This document shows positions 1-8,038 of a stretch of 64,000 bases of DNA, in pieces. The number at the start of each line of letters is the position of its first letter. Within the stretch, counting starts at the first letter, position 1. The DNA is from Desulfosporosinus hippei DSM 8344. Its GTDB lineage: Bacteria; Bacillota; Desulfitobacteriia; Desulfitobacteriales; Desulfitobacteriaceae. The notes under the pieces were generated by a model. That model saw only the letters and a list, made by a program, of their open reading frames with translations, searched no databases and had not been told where the DNA came from. The translations under genes and the position numbers were made by a program. The stretch spans positions 1 to 64,000 of the forward strand of contig NZ_FNCP01000012.1 of the NCBI RefSeq assembly GCF_900100785.1, in the 5' to 3' direction.

Positions 1-34
1 TGATAAATTTTATATGCCCACCTGTATGTATAAG

Positions 35-72
35 AAAAACACAACCATCTTAATCTGGATGGTTGTGTTTTT
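35..72 (-). terminator. Rho-independent terminator
   Basis: A 15-bp perfect inverted repeat (35-49 with 58-72) with an 8-base loop. The arm ends in five T on the minus strand. It lies just downstream of the small membrane gene at 118-351. Confidence 0.8.
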
Positions 73-117
73 CAGGCCTTAACTTAATGACATTGACCCA
101 AAGGGGAGCATATCACT

Positions 118-351
118 TCATCTTTGGACTCTTTTGTTTGTGTAATATGCGAGTACGAACGGAATCAAAGGTACGAATGCGAGCAATCCATACCAATTTT
201 CAGCACCGCCGAAATAGAGCATTGGTAGTATAAATGCTGTCCCACTAATAAGTAGTGCCTTAGAAGACTTTTTACAAAGTCCGTAAACAAATAGCAATAA
301 AGCACATCCAATCAATGTCCAAAAGATGAATCCTACCCAATAGAAGCCCAT
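118..351 (-). CDS. small membrane protein, unknown function
   Basis: A 77-residue protein with three hydrophobic segments (about residues 4-24, 31-47 and 53-69) and a basic C-terminus ending KRVQR, so it is probably an integral membrane protein. The start is supported by AGGAG eight bases upstream of the ATG. It is a single gene with its own terminator at 35-72. I do not recognise the family and assign no function. Confidence 0.65.
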   Translation of the reverse strand: MGFYWVGFIFWTLIGCALLLFVYGLCKKSSKALLISGTAFILPMLYFGGAENWYGLLAFVPLIPFVLAYYTNKRVQR

Positions 352-557
352 TTTCTCATCTCCTGTGTAATGTTAGCCAATCACAGTTCATTTACAAATA
401 CCCTCTTGATATCTTCTACGGATGATACGCCTTTGTTTACAGCCAAGAATGATAGTAATGTTATAGGTTTATTTAGTTGTGCTGAAGCAAATGTTTTTCA
501 GGTAAATCTCTTAATCCGTTTCCTAAAATATTAGAAACCTCATGGGGAGATATGCTC

Positions 558-1103
558 CTATTTGCCATTTAGGTAGGAATCAATTACCCTCCATGAGATA
601 GCTCCTTCATTTGTGTCGTATCTTAATAACATGTATCCAGAAATATGTCCATCTTCGAAATATGCCAATACCCATTTATCTGTAAGAACATGTATGTCAT
701 TTTCACTATAAAACCCCATTGTGCCACCCTTAATCCCCTTGTAGGGAATCAGCTCGCTATGCGTTTTAAGGTCTGCGACGATGTCTTTAAGTTGACCAGT
801 ATAACCTTCACGCTGTAATTCCCTTATCGCAACTTTATCAGAGTTGACTAGTATTTCGATCTCGCCCTTCAATTCCGCAACTTGAGTGACGTAATCTTCA
901 TTTCCTTGCTGTAGTTTGGTGTTATCGTTAGATAAACTAGTCATCTTTTGCTCAGCGTAACTCAACTTAGTTTGATATTGAAGAAAAAGGAATAAGGAGA
1001 TGGAGATAACTATCACCAATGAACCTATCCATATGACTCGCTCTTTACTTTTCACATCTATATCCCCTTCTTGGTATCTTTCCGACAATAATTTCCTAGC
1101 CAT
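558..1103 (-). CDS. membrane-anchored coiled-coil protein, unknown function
   Basis: 181 residues. A basic N-terminus (MARKLLSERYQ) is followed by one membrane helix at about 25-42. A heptad-like coiled coil follows at about 48-90 (QTKLSYAEQKMTSL onward). A soluble C-terminal domain at about 100-181 ends in DSYLNGK. The predicted topology is cytoplasmic N-terminus and external coiled coil plus domain. The ribosome binding site is weak (AGG five bases from the ATG). The family is not recognised. Neighbours are unrelated small membrane genes on the same strand. Confidence 0.65.
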   Translation of the reverse strand: MARKLLSERYQEGDIDVKSKERVIWIGSLVIVISISLFLFLQYQTKLSYAEQKMTSLSNDNTKLQQGNEDYVTQVAELKGEIEILVNSDKVAIRELQREGYTGQLKDIVADLKTHSELIPYKGIKGGTMGFYSENDIHVLTDKWVLAYFEDGHISGYMLLRYDTNEGAISWRVIDSYLNGK

Positions 1104-1399
1104 GACGACCTAATTGTATCCTTCCACACATTTCCTTGATATCCTTTTAGATCTTGGAAGTCACCGAATAAAAATAAAAATGACAGACCGTCAGATATCA
1201 ATCAAGCATTTCATACAGAAAGGGACTATGGAAGTTTTACTCTTCTAAGTCAGTTTAGTTAATATTTATAAATAACTGGCCCATTGCATTTATATCTTTT
1301 TAACTTTGTCTTCCTAAGAGCCAGGATATCTTTACCCTTAATAGAATGTAGTTCATTAGAATTATATCTTTTCACCATAAACTTCACACCAAAATAACA

Positions 1400-1588
1400 T
1401 TACCAATTTTCTTTATAACTCCTCATTAGAGAGGTTATAAAAAATGCTAAATACATAACAAATAACACATCCCACTCGATATCAGAAAATGAATCCCTAA
1501 TTATCAGATTAACAATGAGAAAAGTTATAGTTATAACTGCAAGATTTATGAAATTCCTTTCGAGAGACTTTTTTGTTGACACTTTCAT
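1400..1588 (-). CDS. small two-helix membrane protein
   Basis: 62 residues, with a basic N-terminus (MKVSTKKSLERN) and two hydrophobic segments at about 13-30 and 36-54. AAGGAG lies directly upstream of the ATG. It is the last gene of a tight minus-strand run after 1737-2180 and 1637-1756, which suggests an operon of small membrane proteins. Function unknown. Confidence 0.6.
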   Translation of the reverse strand: MKVSTKKSLERNFINLAVITITFLIVNLIIRDSFSDIEWDVLFVMYLAFFITSLMRSYKENW

Positions 1589-1636
1589 AATATCTCCTTT
1601 TTATATATTGCTATTGCACAATTTCCTACGAAAGCG

Positions 1637-1756
1637 TCACAGGATAAGAATGGTACGCCAATGCTTTGCATTAATCATAGCAATAGCAATCCAAACAAAC
1701 ATAAAAAGCGTTGTTAATATGTTTATAATAATGGAACTAACATTTATAGAATTCAT
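1637..1756 (-). CDS. 39-residue membrane protein
   Basis: This short frame encodes 39 residues beginning MNSINVSSIIINIL, with one hydrophobic helix (about 8-28) and a basic tail. GGGAGGAG lies four to five bases upstream of the ATG. The start overlaps the end of the upstream gene (1737-2180) by 20 bases, so translation may be coupled. Function unknown. Confidence 0.5.
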   Translation of the reverse strand: MNSINVSSIIINILTTLFMFVWIAIAMINAKHWRTILIL

Positions 1757-2180
1757 TGATCTCCTCCCTTAATATTGCTTCTTTCTTATAAAAGCTAGTT
1801 ATAAGTGTATATCCGCAAATTATTCCCGAGACCTGAAAGAACAAGTTATTATAGGAAAGGAAACTTGGAAGTCGAATTGGTAACGTATAAATTAAAACCA
1901 AATAAAAAGCAAAAACACCCGATGGAACCCCCATGATAATAAGCCTAATAATATTTACTGACCAATTTCCGTCCTTGCGGAATTCTTTCACTAAGTGTTC
2001 TAACCCCAATAATAAGCCTAATAATATATAAATTACACTAGATCCAATAAACCCTGGTATTGGTGTATAATTTCTACCTACCCATACTTTGATCATAAAC
2101 ATCTCCCAAGAAGCAACTGCCAGAGCGCCAAGCAGAACTAATATGTACAAGATATATGTCAGTATCTTAGAAGTTCTCAC
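1737..2180 (-). CDS. four-helix membrane protein, unknown function
   Basis: 147 residues with four hydrophobic segments (about 7-30, 42-60, 76-100 and 112-130) and short charged loops. It starts with GTG, and GAGGAG lies about ten bases upstream. It heads a small operon with the 39- and 62-residue membrane proteins downstream. I do not recognise the family. The neighbouring genes give no substrate clue. Confidence 0.6.
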   Translation of the reverse strand: MRTSKILTYILYILVLLGALAVASWEMFMIKVWVGRNYTPIPGFIGSSVIYILLGLLLGLEHLVKEFRKDGNWSVNIIRLIIMGVPSGVFAFYLVLIYTLPIRLPSFLSYNNLFFQVSGIICGYTLITSFYKKEAILREEINEFYKC

Positions 2181-2273
2181 GACCGACCACTCCTCCTCTC
2201 ACTCTTCTATATTTTTCGGCATGATCTTCTCACAATCCATTATATACCATACCTTAAGAAAAATGGCATTATA

Positions 2274-2303
2274 ACAAAAAAGACTTGAGTTTTCTCAAGC
2301 CTT
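2274..2303 (-). terminator. Rho-independent terminator
   Basis: A near-perfect ten-base stem with a TTTT-type loop is followed on the minus strand by six T. It probably ends transcripts coming from the glycosyltransferase gene at 2503-3636. Confidence 0.75.
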
Positions 2304-2309
2304 ACTTTA

Positions 2310-2464
2310 TTTGGTTTCCGAGCGGTCGATTTTATCATACCCAGCTCAACTCCTCGACAGCTCTCGCGATATCATGCTCGTTAGGCTGCTTCTATTTCAT
2401 CCTTATCATCATAGCCTTTATCGGCAGCGACATGAATTGTTTCAACTTGCAAGGTACTTTGCTT
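2310..2464 (-). pseudogene. remnant of a DDE transposase
   Basis: Read on the minus strand, the segment gives LQVETIHVAADKGYDDKDEI and then EAA followed by a stop. The ADKGY-D-DI pattern is typical of the second-aspartate region of IS1182/IS5-like transposases. Further frameshifted pieces follow (NEHDIARAVEEL, then GMIKSTARKPNKVRLEK). No start, no intact frame and no terminal repeats are visible, so this is an old decayed fragment. The family assignment is from the motif only. Confidence 0.5.
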
Positions 2465-2502
2465 TTTTAGGCCATAGATGTAAGGTTGTTCTAACGTTGA
2501 AC

Positions 2503-3636
2503 TTAAATATGTTTCTTCAATACTTCTAAGGGATAGAAGGTTCCTCGCCATTTGATACCGCCTCGGTTAATAATCTTGACCATTGAATTTAGCATTGCTC
2601 CAAGAAACAACAACGCAGATAAAGGATGAAGTAAAAAATAACCACGGGAAATATCAATGAGCTTTGATAAGTGATTATAGGCGACAAACAAACTGAGGAC
2701 AGATATCCCACATAGAACCCTCGCCGATAGTGGGCCAAAGAACAGACCAGCAAAAGGATAAACATTAGTAAGCAAGCTATATATGCATAAACCTATTACG
2801 GCTGATACCCTATAGTTCATAGATGAAAATTGGTTCTTTTCAAAGCCCCTAAGAATATCAAAAAGGCTCTCATACCATTTCACCACGATAAAACCTTTGC
2901 CTGAACATGCTAAACCTTGTTTATATCCCTTCTCCACAACTTGCTTCCCAAACGACATGTCATCAAGAGGATGTAAAGCAATCGCTTCATACCCGCCAAT
3001 TTCCTGATATACGGATGTTTTTACTAAGTTAAATGCACCCAATCCCACCTTATGGGTAACCATTGCTATACTGAAAAATGTTAACCCAAAATATGCAAGA
3101 AAAGCCCGGTAGAAAACACCTCCGTAAAAAACATCTGGAACGATTGTTAGGTGGTCTAGCGAATGTTCTAATGCATAACTAACCGTATTTTTCAAACTTC
3201 TCCGTGCAAACATTACATCTGCATCGGTAAGAAGCAACAACTCCCCTGTAGCATGTTTCACGCCTTGGTCGATAGCATGGTTTTTGCCCAACCAATTTGA
3301 AGGCAAATCATAAATAGTTACCACTTTAAGTTGCGGGAATTGAATTAGAAGCTTCTCTAAAATTGCCCCAGTGTTATCGGTTGAGCGGTCATTCACAATA
3401 ACTATCTCTAAATTTGGGTAATCTTGAGTGATTAACTGTCTAACCGTCTGTTCAATACATTCCTCTTCATTGCATGCTGGAACTATCACCGATAGTGTAG
3501 GATAAATTGCTTCATCATTCAAACAATCAGTTACCTCAAAAAGACGTATCGTTTTCATATATCTGAGCCATAACACAACTGAGATTAGCCCGTATAATGC
3601 CAAAATCGAAGCAATTGTCAAAAGAAGAACGCTCAT
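2503..3636 (-). CDS. membrane glycosyltransferase, family GT2
   Basis: 377 residues. An N-terminal membrane helix (about 3-25) precedes a GT-A catalytic domain. Visible motifs are VIVPACNEEE near 50, VNDRSTDNTG near 81, GKNHAIDQG near 118 and the metal-binding LLTDADVMF near 137. A cluster of hydrophobic segments occupies 170-350. It resembles carotenoid/hopanoid-associated glycosyltransferases (CrtQ/HpnB-like), so a lipid acceptor at the membrane is likely but the sugar and acceptor are unknown. GAGGGAG precedes the ATG. It is paralogous, with equal length, to the next gene at 3761-4894. Confidence 0.85.
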   Translation of the reverse strand: MSVLLLTIASILALYGLISVVLWLRYMKTIRLFEVTDCLNDEAIYPTLSVIVPACNEEECIEQTVRQLITQDYPNLEIVIVNDRSTDNTGAILEKLLIQFPQLKVVTIYDLPSNWLGKNHAIDQGVKHATGELLLLTDADVMFARRSLKNTVSYALEHSLDHLTIVPDVFYGGVFYRAFLAYFGLTFFSIAMVTHKVGLGAFNLVKTSVYQEIGGYEAIALHPLDDMSFGKQVVEKGYKQGLACSGKGFIVVKWYESLFDILRGFEKNQFSSMNYRVSAVIGLCIYSLLTNVYPFAGLFFGPLSARVLCGISVLSLFVAYNHLSKLIDISRGYFLLHPLSALLFLGAMLNSMVKIINRGGIKWRGTFYPLEVLKKHI

Positions 3637-3760
3637 ATTTTTTCTCCCTCAATTTAGCCTCTATCTCTGAACGAGACAGTGGAAAAACACTCCTGAGGAT
3701 AATACTTAGTTCAATTTGCACTCTTTTGATGTATTTGATATGGATACTTATTACTTTCTC

Positions 3761-4894
3761 TTAAAAAGTATGTTTCTTCAACTCATCTAAAGAATAAACT
3801 GTCCCCCGCCATTTGAGACCGCCCCTACTTAGAATCTTGACCATCGAGTTTAATACCGCCCAAAAGTACAGTATAGCTGATAAAGGATGAATTAAAACAT
3901 ACCTTAATGACACAACGGTGTACTTCTTCAAGTGATAATAAATAGCTACTAATATAATGATGGAAAACCCACACATTGCTCTAGCCCATTCGGATCCCAG
4001 GAACATTCCCGCGTATGGATAAACATGAAGAAAAAGAATGAACCAACAAAATGCTAAAGTGGGCAGAAATTTATAATTAATACTTGCAAACTGATTTTTC
4101 TCAATACCTTTTAGCATGGCACCTAGGTTATCAAATAATTTTACTGATATTAAGCCTTTACTAAACCCAAAACCCTGTTTGTATCCCTTCAACACAACTA
4201 ATTTACCTAAAGAAACGTCATCAACAGGTTGCATTGCTAATCTCTCGTAACCGCCAATTTCTTGATAGGTAGATCTTTTTATGAGGTTAAAGGCACCGAT
4301 TCCAGCACTCTTACTAATTAGGTAAAAACCAGTAACAACCAGAACAAAAAAGGAGATAAAACCGCCGTAGAAAAAACCTTTGTAGGTTATATCAGGAGTG
4401 ATTGTTAAGTGATCAAGCTTGTTTTCCATCGAGTACTTTACGGTTTTCTTTAAACTTCCAGGGGAGAACATAACATCGGCATCTGTAAAAAGCAGCCACT
4501 CACCTGTTGCCTCTTTCACTCCTTGATAAACAGCATGGTTTTTACCTAACCAATTGGGGGGTAAATCTGAAATATTTACAACTTTTAATTGAGGATATAT
4601 AACCTTAAGTTTATCAAGAATCACTCTCGTGCGATCTGTAGAACGATCATTAACGACTATCACTTCAAAATTCGGATAATCTTGGTCTAGTAATTGACTA
4701 ATCGCCTTTCCGATTGACTCTTCTTCATTACAAGCTGGGATGACCACAGATAAGGATGGATAAATGATACCCTTTTCGGAACAACTAGTACCACTAAAAA
4801 TTGGCTTGCTCTTCAAATAACTGAAGAAGATTGAGCCCATAAGTATCCAAGTGGCAAGATTGATAAAGGCCAAAACTATGAAAAGTGTACTCAT
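3761..4894 (-). CDS. membrane glycosyltransferase, family GT2 (tandem paralogue)
   Basis: 377 residues, colinear with 2503-3636. It has VVIPACNEEESIG, VNDRSTDRTR, GKNHAVYQG and LLFTDADVMF, with the same C-terminal hydrophobic segments and the same ending (RGGLKWRGTVYSL against RGGIKWRGTFYPL). The two genes are a clear tandem duplication, separated by about 125 bases. The acceptor is probably a lipid; no substrate can be read. GAGAGGAG supports the start. No carotenoid or hopanoid biosynthesis gene is adjacent. Confidence 0.85.
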   Translation of the reverse strand: MSTLFIVLAFINLATWILMGSIFFSYLKSKPIFSGTSCSEKGIIYPSLSVVIPACNEEESIGKAISQLLDQDYPNFEVIVVNDRSTDRTRVILDKLKVIYPQLKVVNISDLPPNWLGKNHAVYQGVKEATGEWLLFTDADVMFSPGSLKKTVKYSMENKLDHLTITPDITYKGFFYGGFISFFVLVVTGFYLISKSAGIGAFNLIKRSTYQEIGGYERLAMQPVDDVSLGKLVVLKGYKQGFGFSKGLISVKLFDNLGAMLKGIEKNQFASINYKFLPTLAFCWFILFLHVYPYAGMFLGSEWARAMCGFSIIILVAIYYHLKKYTVVSLRYVLIHPLSAILYFWAVLNSMVKILSRGGLKWRGTVYSLDELKKHTF

Positions 4895-5035
4895 ACGTTT
4901 CTCCTCTCCAAAGATACAATTATAAACTTGGTGTGATCACCTCTAATCAATTAATTTTTTATTACATTTCTATAATATTTTTCCATTTCCTCTTTTTCTA
5001 CCTTTGATTAAGAGATTTATTCCCATAAAATCAAA

Positions 5036-5062
5036 CAACCCTCGCTTTTCAGGCGAGGGTTG
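5036..5062 (-). terminator. Rho-independent terminator
   Basis: A ten-base perfect stem (CAACCCTCGC / GCGAGGGTTG) with a seven-base loop. On the minus strand it is followed by TTTGATTTTAT. It lies downstream of the HTH fragment at 5163. Confidence 0.8.
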
Positions 5063-5162
5063 TCAAAACATTACTGTTTTGTTTGTGCTATCAGGTCTGC
5101 GCTTAACATCAAACAAACCATTTCAGATAGTGCCGCAATTATACCATTAATAATTGCCAGAT

Positions 5163-5432
5163 TTATTTGCTTTTACCTTCCTTGAAACGCTCTATCAGGC
5201 CGATTAACATCAGAAGGTCTTTATCGGGCAGACCGTGCAGACCGTCAAGTGCTTTTTGAATCAGAATCGGTTCTGCCTCGCTTTCATCGAAAAAAGCTTT
5301 TGGCGTGACATTCAGATACTCACAGATATACAAAAATTCTTCAAGAGATGGCAAGGAGCGCCCTGCGATAATGTTTTGTATATAGCTTCTGCTGTGCCCC
5401 AGATCAAGACTGCCGAGAAGGGATTGCTGTCC
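5163..5432 (-). pseudogene. N-terminally truncated XRE-family regulator
   Basis: The open frame reads QQSLLGSLDLGHSRSYIQNI, then IAGRSLPSLEEFLYICEYLN and VTPKAFFDE, the second half of a Cro/C1-type helix-turn-helix, followed by a short tail ending RFKEGKSK. An in-frame stop at 5433-5435 removes the first helix. No start codon with a ribosome binding site is seen upstream. The only internal ATG (5354) would remove most of the DNA-binding domain. It is probably a broken gene or one carrying a frameshift just upstream. Confidence 0.5.
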
Positions 5433-5443
5433 TTATGAAATCA

Positions 5444-5493
5444 AAGGGCTGCTGCTCTGTGAACTTTTTTCGTTCATTTTGCAGCAGTCCCTT
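5444..5493 (-). terminator. large hairpin downstream of the DUF3102 gene
   Basis: AAGGGCTGCTGC pairs with GCAGCAGTCCCTT (one bulge), enclosing a second stem TGAAC/GTTCA. It is followed on the minus strand by TTTGATTTC. Probable terminator for 5537-6349. Confidence 0.55.
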
Positions 5494-5536
5494 CAACTAT
5501 CGCAACCCTACCTGCACCTGGGCCTGGACAGCAGCC

Positions 5537-6349
5537 TTACAGTCTTTCCGCTATTTTTCCGATCAGCTCGCTTACCTCGCTCTTATACTTTTCATGAGCT
5601 TCCGGATCTGCCGGGGCCAGTTTAGTCAGTTCACTCAGCAAGTCTTCGAACTCTTTGGCGATATTGTTGTAGAGAAAGCTGACTTTGTTGGCCGACAGCT
5701 TGATCCGGGCGACTTTGATATCCTTTTCCAGGACGGCGATTTTTTCAACTGAAGCTTCACTCTGTCTGGCTGAGTCCAGTTTCCCCTGTAAAGTTTTGAT
5801 GGTCAACTCTTTCGTGTGGATGGCCGCTTGGAAACCTGAGGCCTGTTTTCTCAACTCGTCCCGCTCAGAGGCTATTTCAGTGACTGTACCCTGGTTGGCG
5901 GTCAGAGCATTTTGAAGCTCCACTTTTTCGTTAACAGCCTGATCCCTTTCCTGGACTGCCTGTTTGAGCTCCCGGGTCGACATATTCGCTGCGTCATGCT
6001 CTGCCACAAAGGACTCCCGTTCCTCCTCGGGAATTCCCAGGAGGATAATCGCCTGGGTGTAGCTCAAATTCGGAATCGATTCCGAATTTCCACTGTCCTG
6101 TCCGGTGGTGAGCTTGGCCCCATACTCATCAAAGAGGCGCATGAGTTTATTGGCTGTGCTTTGGGAGTAACTCACCGAGCTCTCCAGCCACTTTCCCCAT
6201 TCTCCATGATTGACCATGGATTTGGCCTCCGTCAGACGCCGTCCGATCTCGACAGAGCTATAAAGCAGCATTCTGCCAGTTTGATCTTTAATACTGTTAA
6301 TTTCCGCCGCGATAATCTGTGGCGTTCGCTCACTTATTCCCTTCGCCAT
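5537..6349 (-). CDS. DUF3102 protein with ParB-like segment
   Basis: 270 residues. The N-terminal DUF3102 pattern (IGRRLTEAKSMVNHGEWGKWL, about 35-55, followed by SQSTANKLMRLFDEYG) is clear. A central piece, LSYTQAIILLGIPEEERESF near 95-114 then MSTRELKQAVQERD, strongly resembles the ParB/Spo0J helix pattern (LS-HARALL ... GLSVRE-E). A long coiled coil (about 130-200) and an acidic C-terminus follow. The likely role is DNA binding, but the target is unknown. AGAGGAG lies upstream of the ATG. A 24-bp perfect palindrome sits inside the coding sequence just before the ParB-like segment. A broken copy of this gene lies at 25790. Confidence 0.8.
   Translation of the reverse strand: MAKGISERTPQIIAAEINSIKDQTGRMLLYSSVEIGRRLTEAKSMVNHGEWGKWLESSVSYSQSTANKLMRLFDEYGAKLTTGQDSGNSESIPNLSYTQAIILLGIPEEERESFVAEHDAANMSTRELKQAVQERDQAVNEKVELQNALTANQGTVTEIASERDELRKQASGFQAAIHTKELTIKTLQGKLDSARQSEASVEKIAVLEKDIKVARIKLSANKVSFLYNNIAKEFEDLLSELTKLAPADPEAHEKYKSEVSELIGKIAERL
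6066..6089. repeat. 24-bp perfect palindrome, copy 1
   Basis: A perfect 12+12 palindrome centred on TCGA (arms starting AAATTCGGAATC). It lies inside the DUF3102 gene, over codons for NSESIPNL. Identical copies are at 14621-14644 and 26806-26829. Confidence 0.9.
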
Positions 6350-6460
6350 GATTTTCTAGCTCCTCTGCTTATTCATAAGCTTTTCCGGAGAAAAGCTCCC
6401 ATAAGACAAGATGGATTTGTACAGCCTTACTCATAGCCTATGTGTTCAAGCCCTCACTTG

Positions 6461-6524
6461 TGACAAAATAATGGGAAGACCGTAAAAGGCTTAGGTACTT
6501 TACGGTCTTCCCATTATTTTGTCA
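6461..6524. repeat. TGACAAAATAAT hairpin, copy 1
   Basis: A perfect 26-bp inverted repeat (6461-6486 with 6499-6524) around a 12-base loop. Related hairpins with compensating arm changes are at 25883-25946 and 26569-26632. It lies between the DUF3102 gene and the DUF1659 gene and may terminate or process transcripts in either direction. Confidence 0.85.
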
Positions 6525-6628
6525 TATATACCCTAGACAAGGGTAACCCCTACCGGACAAGGTGCATAAGATAAAAAGGACAAACCAAGGCTTGACCAGT
6601 AAAAATCAGAATAAGGGAGGGATTATGA
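6525..6628 (+). promoter_or_regulatory. conserved leader of the DUF1659-DUF2922 operon
   Basis: This segment contains CCTAGACAAGGGTAACCCCT, GGACAAGGTGCATAAGATAA and AAACCAAGGCTTGACCAG. It is almost repeated at 26633-26740, where the downstream gene is broken. It ends in GGGAGGG at the DUF1659 ribosome binding site. It may be a promoter or an RNA leader; no known riboswitch is recognised. Confidence 0.45.
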
Positions 6629-6853
6629 ATGCCTATCATTTCGTCAGGGGTGGAAACCGAGATGGTTCTCCGTTATCAGATCGGCACGAATGCCGGCGGT
6701 TCCCCGGTTTTCCGGCAAAAAAGCTTTTCCGGGCTGAAGATGGACGTGTCCGATGAGGATCTTTACGAAGTTGCAACCACTTTATTCGATTTGTTGGAAT
6801 ACCCGTTGGTATCCGTAACCCGAAATAACCGCTTTGATCTAGCTGAGGAATAA
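6629..6853 (+). CDS. DUF1659 family protein
   Basis: 74 residues with the family pattern (YQIGTNAGGSPVFRQKSFSG, then a C-terminal helix DEDLYEVATTLFDLLEYPL and VSVTRNNRFDLAE). The length matches the family. The start at 6629 is chosen over the out-of-frame ATG at 6625 because GGGAGG lies eight bases upstream and the family N-terminus fits. It is paired with a DUF2922 gene 41 bases downstream, the usual arrangement in Firmicutes. Function is unknown for the family. A decayed copy of its 3' part is at 26741-26794. Confidence 0.85.
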   Translation: MPIISSGVETEMVLRYQIGTNAGGSPVFRQKSFSGLKMDVSDEDLYEVATTLFDLLEYPLVSVTRNNRFDLAEE

Positions 6854-6894
6854 ATCTCTATTCAATCGATCATACGAGGAGAGGGGGGATTGGT

Positions 6895-7134
6895 ATGGCA
6901 GATACGCAGCAGAAGACCCTTCGGCTGACCTTTGCTACAACCCAGGGAAGCACATTTACCCTTACGCTGCCGGCACCACGGACAGACTTGACTGCCGCGG
7001 AAGTTGAAGCCGCTATGGAACTGATTATATCAAAAAATATGTTTGTCACCACCGGTGGCGAATTAATCGGCAAAAAAGACATTAAAATAACAGATTCAAC
7101 AACAACTGATTTGTATGATCCGCCCTTGTATTAA
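6895..7134 (+). CDS. DUF2922 family protein
   Basis: 79 residues with the family signature: KTLRLTFATTQGSTFTLTLP, the helix AAEVEAAMELIISKNMF and the C-terminal KKDIKITDSTTTDLYDPP. GAGGGGGG supports the ATG. It forms an operon with the DUF1659 gene and ends before a terminator at 7183. The role of the pair is unknown. Two broken copies carrying the C-terminal KKDIKIADTTT-type segment occur at 26150-26262 and 30748-30812. Confidence 0.85.
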   Translation: MADTQQKTLRLTFATTQGSTFTLTLPAPRTDLTAAEVEAAMELIISKNMFVTTGGELIGKKDIKITDSTTTDLYDPPLY

Positions 7135-7182
7135 AGCCTGCCAGAGGGGCAAATGCCTCACCAGCCGATGGCTGTTGATTTT

Positions 7183-7206
7183 GCGGCCTAAGGGCCGCTC
7201 TTATGG
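7183..7206 (+). terminator. terminator of the DUF1659-DUF2922 operon
   Basis: GCGGCC-TAAG-GGCCGC is followed by TCTTAT. The same hairpin with one G-U pair recurs at 14562 downstream of a microprotein gene. A second small stem (GAGG/CCTC) lies at 7144-7159. Confidence 0.75.
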
Positions 7207-7244
7207 ATATAGAAATTGAGATAGTCAAAATGGTAAGTCAGTAT

Positions 7245-7649
7245 TTATCCTATCAGTGTGAGGAACATCGGTGCTATCAATGATGTTAAAACACCAGCCA
7301 GTGCCATTGCCAGTCCGGCCATAGCTCCTTGCATTTCACCCTCTAGCATAGCAACGGCAGTCCCTTGACCCTGACCAGCAGTACCTAAGGCAATCCCTCT
7401 GGCAACAGGATCTGTGACTTTTAATCTCGTTAATAATGTAGGTCCGATAATGGAGCCAACCAAACCGGTAACAACCACAAAAATGGCTACCAAAGTCGGA
7501 TCACCACCTATATATTTAGCAATTTCTATTGCAATAGGTATTGTTACCGATTTAGGTGCCAGAGACATTGTTATCGTTCTAGACAACCCTGTAAGCTTGC
7601 CAATTAACACAGCAGTGGTCATGCTAGCCAAGAGAGGCTGCAGCGAAGT
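7245..7649 (-). pseudogene. LrgB-family membrane protein, N-terminus missing
   Basis: The frame encodes the C-terminal half of an LrgB/CidB murein-hydrolase export modulator. Motifs include LAPKSVTIPIAIEI, GLVGSIIGPTLL, DPVARGIALGTAGQGQGTAV and a final hydrophobic helix. Family members are about 230 residues, whereas only about 130 are present. An in-frame stop at 7650-7652 lies immediately upstream and no partner LrgA is seen. The usual ASHAIGTA reads TAGQGQGTA here. The gene is probably truncated and inactive. Confidence 0.65.
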
Positions 7650-7759
7650 TTAACATTAAGTTAACTTTTCCTTAACTGAGAATTAATGTTTATACTTTAT
7701 ACTGACAAGTAATGATATATGAATTTAGATTTTTCCGGTTTAGTCTAAGCCGTATAGAA

Positions 7760-7788
7760 TGAGCGAGATGACAGATACATCTCGCTCA
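7760..7788. terminator. hairpin downstream of ppx
   Basis: TGAGCGAGATG pairs with CATCTCGCTCA around a seven-base loop. No clear T-run follows on either strand, so its role is uncertain. Confidence 0.45.
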
Positions 7789-7825
7789 CCGACATTTCCG
7801 GAAAGTTCTAAAGTCGTCGCCGACC

Positions 7826-8038
7826 CATAAATAAAAGGCTAGATGCTTGCTGCTTCTAGCCTCCTCCCCGATTACTACCTAAAAAGTATACTCCGAAGTT
7901 TTTCTTTACCTGAAGCATAAATGAACTAGGCGATGGGCAATGATTATTCCAACTCCAATGTTTTCCCGAATAATTTGTAAAAGTTACTACCGCGGTCCTC
8001 TACGGTTTTCCTCTCGCTTTCAGTCGTGCCCTCTGATA
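7826..8038 (-). repeat. ppx 3' end, source copy of a 213-bp duplication
   Basis: This stretch, covering the last 30 or so ppx codons, the 3' region and the terminator hairpin (7836-7862, AGGCTAGA/TCTAGCCT followed by TTTTATTTA on the minus strand), is repeated with few differences at 18880-19092. Confidence 0.9.

Noticed and set aside
5435-6436. several long plus-strand frames opposite the DUF3102 gene
   Set aside because: They are shadow frames without domains; the minus-strand gene has family matches and a binding site.
6562-6756. 64-codon plus-strand frame across the DUF1659 start
   Set aside because: It shares DNA with the DUF1659 gene in another frame. The latter has the better-spaced binding site and a family match.
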